Assembly (NCBI GenBank): GCA_031761405.1
Contig: JASEVX010000033.1
Location: 614,522-678,521, forward strand
Reading direction: 5' to 3'
DNA from: Serripes groenlandicus
Taxonomy: Eukaryota > Mollusca > Bivalvia > Cardiida > Cardiidae
Length of the DNA: 64,000 bases
Of the stretch, positions 49,001 through 58,000 are shown one piece after another. Numbering within the stretch: the first letter of the stretch is position 1; each line of letters starts with the position of its first letter. Below the pieces are notes generated by a model. It was not told the DNA's origin. It was given only the letters and a program-made list of their open reading frames with translations, and ran no database searches. The position numbers and the translations under genes are program-made.

Positions 49001-52000
49001 TGAGCATTTTCTCCATTTGCCATAATCTTTTCAAAAGTCAGAAAGTCAGAAAGCGTCTTTATGTGGGAAAAGGTTTTACAAAGTCACACCCTCCTCAAAG
49101 AATGATATCAAAATTAAAGTGGTAAAACTCTGTTAACTGCAGACGGCTTTTTGAAAACATAGTGACGAAAGAAGAAATTGCTCAAAACAAGCAATTTCTC
49201 CTTTTGACACAATTTTTTCCACTTTTAGTCATAGGTTATCCATTCAATTATAGAGATTTTCTACTTTTTGACAAAATATGTTCAAAGTTGTCTGCTGCAG
49301 ACTTGTTGTATGGGGAAAAGGGTTAATTTTCCCCACATATAGACATTTGTTTGAAGCATCAGCAGCAGAAGACTTTTAAGACATAGTGACATATTGAGCA
49401 ATTTCTCCTCTTGCCAGAATGTTTTCATCTCTATTGAGTATTCCATTATTATTCTTTTATTCATAGAGATTTTCCTTATTTGAGTCTAGAAGATTCCAAA
49501 AACGTCTGTGGAGATTTGTTGTATATATGGGTATGGAAAGGATAACAAGATTGGTATGTTGTGTGTATCTACCTAATATGGGGAGTGTTTGAAAAAAAGT
49601 TTCATATCACTAACTCTGCAACAGAAGCAAGCATTCGGTTTTTAAGACCAGACGTCTCCAGCAGGAATCATTAATAAGGGTACTGTTGCCTTCATATAAC
49701 TGAAAAACTGTTGAAAATGGGGCAAAAACCCAAAAGCCAAATTACATCAACTTCTACTATGGACAAATGCATTATCCAACATGATAAAGGATCCTATTCC
49801 TATATCCCTTTTGTCCTTGGCTGGAACCACCTCGGTGGTGTAGTGGAAGAGTGTCCACCTTGGATGTGGAAGGTTGCGGGTACTCTGTCATGTCATACAA
49901 AAGACTTCGGTAGAATCGGCTTCCCTCCTTTGCACTTAGGGTTGCAGGGTTAGCATTACCACTGACTGGCCTGTGTTAGAATAAATAGACCAGAAGTACT
50001 GGTAACTTACAAAGGAACTGCTGTGATATAAGTGAACAATTGTTAAAAGCGGGGTAAAACATCAAACAATCCATCAATCTTTGGCTTGAGGGTATTACAC
50101 TTACGTCATCATGGACTGTGGAATATTTGTGCGTACAAATGGAACAGCCCCTTGGTACTTTAAAACTTTGACCAGTACCCCATCATCTCTAGCTGGCTTC
50201 CCTAGAAGGAAGCTCATCCCCCCTGTACTGTCATAACCCTGGAAAATTGTACTAATATTTTAATCCCTTTCCCACATACAATAAACCTATGGTAGCTAGG
50301 ACAATGAAAATATCTGAGCAAAACTATGGAAACTCTTATATAAATGAAAGTTTAATTATTGAATAGAGTTGAAAGTATTGACGCAAAAAGAGAAACTGCT
50401 TATTATGAAAGTACAATTATTGAATAGAGTTGAAAACATTGAAGCAAAAAGAGAAACTGCTCATTATGAGCAAATACTGTATTTGAAAGAAAGTTTTCTA
50501 AAGTCATCTGCTGCAGATGCGACTTCAAAGTAGGAAAAGGTTAATTGTTTACCCGATACCAATCATTTTAGATTTGAAACCTATAAATAAGACAAGAGGC
50601 CCATGAGGGCCTATGCTCTACTGGCATTGATCTGGCTTGTTTCAAAAGGAACCAATATGTCATCAATATTCAAATACCATCTAAGTTTGGTGAAGATCAG
50701 ATAGTAAATGGAAGCTCTATTGTGTTCACAAGCTGTATTATAGCAATTTTGACAATTTCAAGGGCCATAATCCAGCCATGCATGGGTAGATCTGGCCGTT
50801 TTTTAGAAATGAACCAAACTCTCATGGATATCTAACTACTGTATAAGTTTGATTGAGACACAATCAAAAATAAGGACTGTATCATATTAACAAGCCCTAT
50901 TATAGCAATTTTGACAATTTGAAGGGCCATAATTCAGTCATGCATGGGGCGGATCTGGCTTGTTTTCGAAAGGAATCAAGCTCTCATGGATATCTAACTA
51001 CTGTATAAGTTTGGTTGAGATACAATAAAAAATAAAGACTGTATCGTGTTAACAAGCTCTTTTATAGCAATTTTGACCATTTCAAGGGCCATAATCCAGT
51101 CATGCATGGGCGGATCTGTGGCTGGTTTTCGAAAGGAACCGAACTCTCATGGATATCTAACTACTGTATAAGTTTGGTTGAGATACAATCAAAAGTGAAG
51201 ACTGTATCGTGTTAACAAGCTGTTTTATAGCAATTTTGACCATTTCAAGGGCCATAATCCAGTCATGCATGGGCGGATCTGGCTGGTTTTCGAAAGGAAC
51301 CGAGCTCTCATGGATATCTTACTACTGTATAAGTTTGGTTGAGATACAATCAAAAGTGAAGACTGTATCGTGTTAACAAGAAATTGTTTACGGACGGACG
51401 CACGGACGACGGACAAATCGCCACGACATAAGCCCTTCTGGCCTTTGGCCAGTAGAGCTAAAAAACAAGAGTGACGCGAGCAAACGCCAATGCCTGTCTG
51501 CTTTTTTCTAAGTCGAAAAAGGAACATAACTGAATAATAATTAAAGTCAGAGTTATGTGACTTGGTATGGACCATTGGTTTTGTTCATACAAACATAATA
51601 TTATGTAGCAAGTTTTAATTGAAAATGTTGATGGTTGGTTGTATAGTGATGAGGTAAAGTAAAAGTTTTGTGACAACGGCAACAACGACGCCAAGCGTAT
51701 TACAAAACACCTAGACATCCCGAAATTCCATCAGTTTTACCAATGTTCTTGTTTAAAATGTGTGACCTAATGGTAAACTAGAAATATCACTGAAGGTGAT
51801 GAATACCCCCAGCTGGTGCCTGACAATATACATATGTATGAGAAATTCAAGAAGCCATAATTCATTCAAAAATAATTTCAGTGCAACTAGCCGACAATAT
51901 GCACAACTAGGCTTGGTATCAATCATTCTTGTGAACTTAAATTGAATTCTGACAAGGGTTGCTGAGAAATAGTGTTCACAAGAAATGTCAACAGACCAAC

Positions 52001-55000
52001 AGACCGACGAACCGACTGACAAGCATGACTCCTATATAGCCCCCATATACTATGTATCTGGGTGTATAATAAACTATTTCAGAATCGCCTCGTTAAACTT
52101 TTTCACAGTGCAGATGGTATGTGACACTTTTAAAGCAGCAGACGACATTTGAAACATTTTGGAATAAGCAAAGTTGCTCAAAAGGAGCATTCAATCTCCT
52201 TTTATCACAATGTTTTCTACTCAAGTTCAGAACAAGGGCTTGAATCTGGCCAGGTTTAACCCTTGCCCTCATATAGACGCTTTCTGACGCCTCTGCAGCA
52301 GACAGCTTTTTGAAAACATAGTGACAAAAGAAGAAATTGCACAAAACGTGCAATTTCTCCTTTTGCCACAATGTTTTCCACTTTTCGTCATAGGTTATCC
52401 ATTCAATTATAGAGATTTTCTATGTTTTGACAAAATACGTTCAAAGTCGTCTGCTGCAGAATTGTCGTATGAGGGAAAGGGTTAACAATGCTATAAAATG
52501 CAAGGATGTTGAAAGTCATCTGTATCAGGAAATGGGTTGACCCTTTCTAACCTGCAGACACAATCGGATGTATGTGCATCAGACACATTTTTCTATTCAT
52601 AAAATAGTACTTTTTGTATAGACATTGATGCATTTGCAGAAGACTCCTTTTACCAAAATATTTTGAAATCTATTTTGACAATTACAATTTCAGTTAAACA
52701 GATTTCAAATATTTATGTAAAAATGTTTTCAACATTGTTGGCTTCAGATTTTGTTGTATGTTGGAAATATTAAATATACTGGTACATACCTTCATATAAT
52801 AATTTTCTTTAAGACTAACTGGTATTCCATGCAGTGGTCTCTTCTTTTCTGATTTTTTGTTTTGATCACATAACTTAGCTGTTTGCTAAAATTGAAACAT
52901 ATTTGAAATTCATGAAAACAATTAAATCTTAATCATTATTTCCTAAAAAATTATAAAATTTTGTTAATTCTGTAGCAGGGATAAAAAATAAATGTTGAAA
53001 CTTCTCCTTTCCCAAATTTATTTTCTTGTCCGTTTCAAAATCAAAATTAGACTTCATACATCCCATTTTTTTTAAATTCTTTTCTTTATATTTTAAATCC
53101 GGAAAATCAGATTACAAAATAGTTGTTAAATAACTACCTAATATGATATTTTTCTTGTTGTCTACTTTGAAAATATACAATACCTGGAGAAATAGGAAGT
53201 ATGGATTTCAATTGAAAGTTGTCTGCTGCAGATGCTAAATATTTCACACATATGACAAATTTGCAGCAGACAATTTAACAAAATATCTACGCTGTAATAT
53301 GAGTAATCTCTTTAAATGAAAGTACAAGAGAAAGTTGATGCAAGGCCAGGGCTCTCACGAGGGGGCGATTTGGGCGAAGTGGTCGCCTAAAAATTTCTGA
53401 CTTCGCCCATTCACTCGATCAAAGCGAAGTCGACTTCGCCCAAAATCTCAGTCAAAGCGAAGTTGACTTCGCCGACAATTTTGTCCTATCATCGGACACT
53501 GTTAAAATGATCACGGTCACGCACCAAGTCGAATCGATGTATACAGTTCTCGATATACACAGTTGCGTAATCAGTTATTTGACAACTGAGAATGTATATC
53601 CATTAAAAGCTGAAGAATCGAATCATTTAACACACACAATGACGTAGAACCAATCAAAATCGTGCCCTTTAGTCTAATTTGCATAATCAAAGGACCGATT
53701 GTCATTTCAAATATTATGACGCCCCCCTGATAAAACATTAAATACGTATCCGATGTAAATGAGATGGAAGTCGAATTATGTTTTAACCCTTTCAATAGTA
53801 TAAATAATATTGTGAATCTATTCATGGTTTAATGAGAAAATAGTCTTCAATAATTGAGAAAATTAGATTTTTTTAGATATTTTGTTAGGGGTTTCATAAT
53901 ACGAAAAAAAACCATGAATGGGTTTTTTCGCTTATAGGTAACAGGTGTGAGAATTTTTTTTTTTTTTTTTTTCAATAATCCATGAAGCTTTCTGAAATGA
54001 AACTGGCCAAATCCATGGGGGCCGCCATTTTGGGTATGTATAAAATGAGACGAGAAACACGGATTGAAAAAAAATTATTGTCGTCTTTTTAATATTTTTT
54101 TTTAAATCGATATTTTGGGTACGTATGTATAAAATGACACGAAAAACACGGATTTTTTAAATTATTGTCGTCTTTATAATATTTTTTTTTTTTAAATCGA
54201 TATTTAAGATCATTAAAGTGCTGTGTTTTGTGGGAATTAACATTTGTACGAAAAGTTAAAAATAAATGGAACTCATTTGTAAGAAATATGTTTTCCCGTT
54301 CGTCAAAAAAACGACAGCATTAGACTTCTACGCCCGAACCTAAATGTTGACTGTATCGTAGCCAAAGAAGGACATGACGTCATTTCCGTAACACTTCATC
54401 TTGGCGTAACGTCAATGGAGCGACGTCGTTTCCCGCAAAAAAGTGGTATCAACATGAAATACCCCAAATTCCTATACATGAGCTATTTATCAAACATTGT
54501 GGCAAAAGGATAACTTTCTCATAAGGAGCAATTGTTCTTTTAGCGACAATCTTTCCCTAAATCGTCTGTTGCGAAGGCCTCAGAAACCGTCTCTAATAGG
54601 GAAAGGGTTTAGCAGAAATGTGATCCCTTACATCATTTGTTCCAGTCATATTGACTGGTTGAAAAAGGCAGTCGCCAGGTGGCATCAGCAAAGGGCTGAT
54701 CTTTTTGCTTCTTTACCATAATGCAGGTGATCGATTAAGGATCATCTTGGCCATCATGTTTTAACCTCGTTCATTATAAATGTATTCCTTGATTTTCTGA
54801 AAGTCTTTACTTTATTATTTTCTGTTCGTAATAATAGACGACAGCAATACGAATTCCAAATATTTTTTGATAATGCACGAAACATGACATTAACATTATT
54901 ATTGTCTAGTCAATTACTTATAAATCCTTTTTTATGGCCAAAGTAAGCTCTTTATATTTTGTTTATAATTATCTTGCGTTTTTTCGTAAATAGGTAGCAC

Positions 55001-58000
55001 CTATAGATATATTAAATGCTGTAGCATGGGGGTGTCATACTATTTGGAATTAACCAATCAAAAGACAATACCTCAATTCTACTTGTAAAGAGTGTGTATG
55101 TTTGGCCGATACAAATAATTTACGTTGTTTATGACACTTACGACAGACTTCTTTTCAAATGCCTGAAACCTTACACGGCGAGTAAAATGTAGCTTCATTA
55201 ATTATATCGGCGACTTTAGAACACAATTTTCAGATCTCAAACCCGATACAAATAATTTACATTGTTTATGACACTTATAATCGACTTTTTTACAAAATGC
55301 CTGACACCTTTACGGAATGGACGGCGAGTAAAAGGTAGCTTCATTAATAATTTCTGCGACTTTAGAACATAATGTTCGGATCGCAACTACTCTTAGGGAA
55401 AAACAATTTTAGAACTTCATGTGATAATCATAATTAAAATAAAATAATAAAACATTCATCTTTGTTTAAGTAAATTGTGTTCTATCCACTTCCCTAAAAT
55501 TTAAGCCTAGTGAGAGCCCTGCAAGGCATCAATGTCGCCGGAAAAACTGCATTGATTTATTTTTTAACACACATGTATTCTTGACTTTCATTAGTCTAAA
55601 CATACACATAATGTTTTCATAAGGACTAATTCCAGGATTTTTGAAATTCCACATAGATCTACAAATTTTGGGATTTCTTTTGGTCAGGATTTTGGATGTT
55701 TTGTGTTTGTCAATAAAACCACAATAAATACATTTTGGGCTTTAAATCTACATGCAATAAAAAGCTATTAAACCCTTTCCATGTCTGAAGCAACAATGAA
55801 AACCTTTAAACGCTTAAAACATTTAGAAAACGGTTATTTTGCTGAAGACTTGAACTTCCTCCTTTTTAATAATAATTATAATAAATATTTCACAGATGTT
55901 AAAATTCATCCTCATATGTTTAAAAAGTAGACCACACTTGAAACAACATATCAGCTAAATTGTTTATCTAAATCGTTGATGCATACAATATATGTTTGGC
56001 GCAAGAGAAATGCCAGTCGCGAGTCCCATTACTATTTAATAGGTGGCAAGTATGAAATGAATTGGGTGCGAAAGAGCATATTTTCTTTATTTCTAAATCT
56101 ATTGTTTATCAGAGTTTGTTCTTCTCTTAATTTGTTTCAAGCCAAATAAACATTAAATATCACATATATTTAATCATTTAAGTGTGTAATATTAGCTATC
56201 TATCTGTAATAAGGTGTTTGAGCATTCTTTCGAAATGTTGACCCTCGTGTCGAGATCGAGTTGTAGTGTCAGACATCGAAGAAAGTGAATAAAAAATCAG
56301 GCAAAGCTTTAGTGCATGTTTTATTCCACTGCATTCGAGAGAAAAAAAGCAATATGAAACTAGGTCACAAACTGAGGAAAAGGCGTTTCGACGTTCATGA
56401 CCGATAAACAGGCTTATATTTGAGACATATTTTCACAAAATATTTCTTATTTTTGTTTCTGTTACCAGTTTATGTTGATACTTATCTATTAAAAGGAGAA
56501 TTCGACGTGATTTTCATATCGATAGTCTGCTGCAAGCAGGTGCGCTTATGTAAACAAATTAGACTGTGCGACGTAAAGGTTTGTAGTTATCGCCTTTTGA
56601 TTACATAGTTTATGAAAATAAAGTATCTCAGTCTAGCTAATAGGGACTGTTTTGTCTTCGTAAATAAAACACAAAAATGTAAATGCCAGTCAAAATAAAG
56701 AAACTGCACATACTTAAAACATCGGAATATTTATTTCATTTTAGATGTGTCATAACTACGTGTTTTTAAACAAACGCAATTGTAATATGTTCAAGACATT
56801 TAAAAACAAAAAATCTAATAATAACCCCCCCTCCCATGTCATTTCCGAAAACCTATTAAAAATAGAAGTCGCGGGCTTCTGCCCGGCGACTAATAATTAT
56901 TGAAAAGAGATGAAAACATTGTGGTAAAAGGAGAATCGCTCATTATTAAAAATTTCCCCTTTATACCACAATGTTTTCCAAAATCCTCTGCTGCAGAGGA
57001 ATCGGATTGTGTATGTATGTGGGTAAGGGCTAAGACAAAAATAAAGAATGAAATGAATGATTTACCAATGCCTCTTTGACTGGCTCCACCATAAAGTTAA
57101 GGTCCTTGTTTGTTTCTGCTGCCTGAAGTTAGTAATTAGTCCATATTGACATCCATAACTACATTGTATTATTACAAGTCTATTTGTACATTTGTTATAT
57201 GTTGTATGTTTGTACATTTGTTACATTTGTATATAATTACATCTATCCTTGTATTATTACATAATAAGTAATGAGCAGTTTTACCAGAAACAATATTTTA
57301 AGGGCCGTCTGCTTCTAGGATAACTGAAGAAAAATATATTAAATCTGACCAATCTCAAGCCTGATTGGAGTTTGTAACATGCAGAAAATTAGCACATCTC
57401 CACTTGGTACTAAGGTATCCCATTAATCCTTTCCCTCATACGGCAATTCTGCAGCAGACGACTTTGAACGTATTTTGTCAAAAAATAGAAAATCTCCATA
57501 ATTGAATGGATAACCTATGACAAAAAGTGGAAAACATTGTGGCAAAAGGAGAAAATTGTACGTTTTGTGCAATTTCTTCTTTTGTCACTATGTTTTCAAA
57601 AAGCCGTCTGCTGCAGAGGCGTCAGAAAGCGTCTATATGAGGGAAAGGGTTAACTTCATTTGCAGATTTTTTCAATATTCTTGTGCACAAACAACGAATT
57701 TGCAGCAGACGACTTTGAAAGTATAAAGGCAAACACACTGAAAAGCTCTATAAATGAAGGTATAATTACTGAAAAAAGTTGGAAAACATTGTGGCAAAAG
57801 GATGAAATTGCTCATCATGAGCAATTTCTTCTTTTGCTACAATGTTTTCAACAATCGTCTGCTGCAGAGGCGTCAGAAAGCATCTGTATGTGGGAAAGGG
57901 TTAAAGGTTGGTTTTCCAGTGATATTGAATATATTTTAACCTAAAACATTTTCATTCCAGAGTGTTTGTTTTATTGGGGATATAAGCCATTTCCAACAGT

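Noticed and set aside
53347..55521. Coding transposase in the 2.2-kb transposon
   Set aside because: No frame longer than about 80 codons and none with recognisable catalytic motifs.
57517..57726. Frames containing [16 protein letters not shown], recurring at many places
   Set aside because: The peptide is a translation of the MITE end (GCTGCAGAGGCGTCAGAAAG) and occurs wherever the MITE does.
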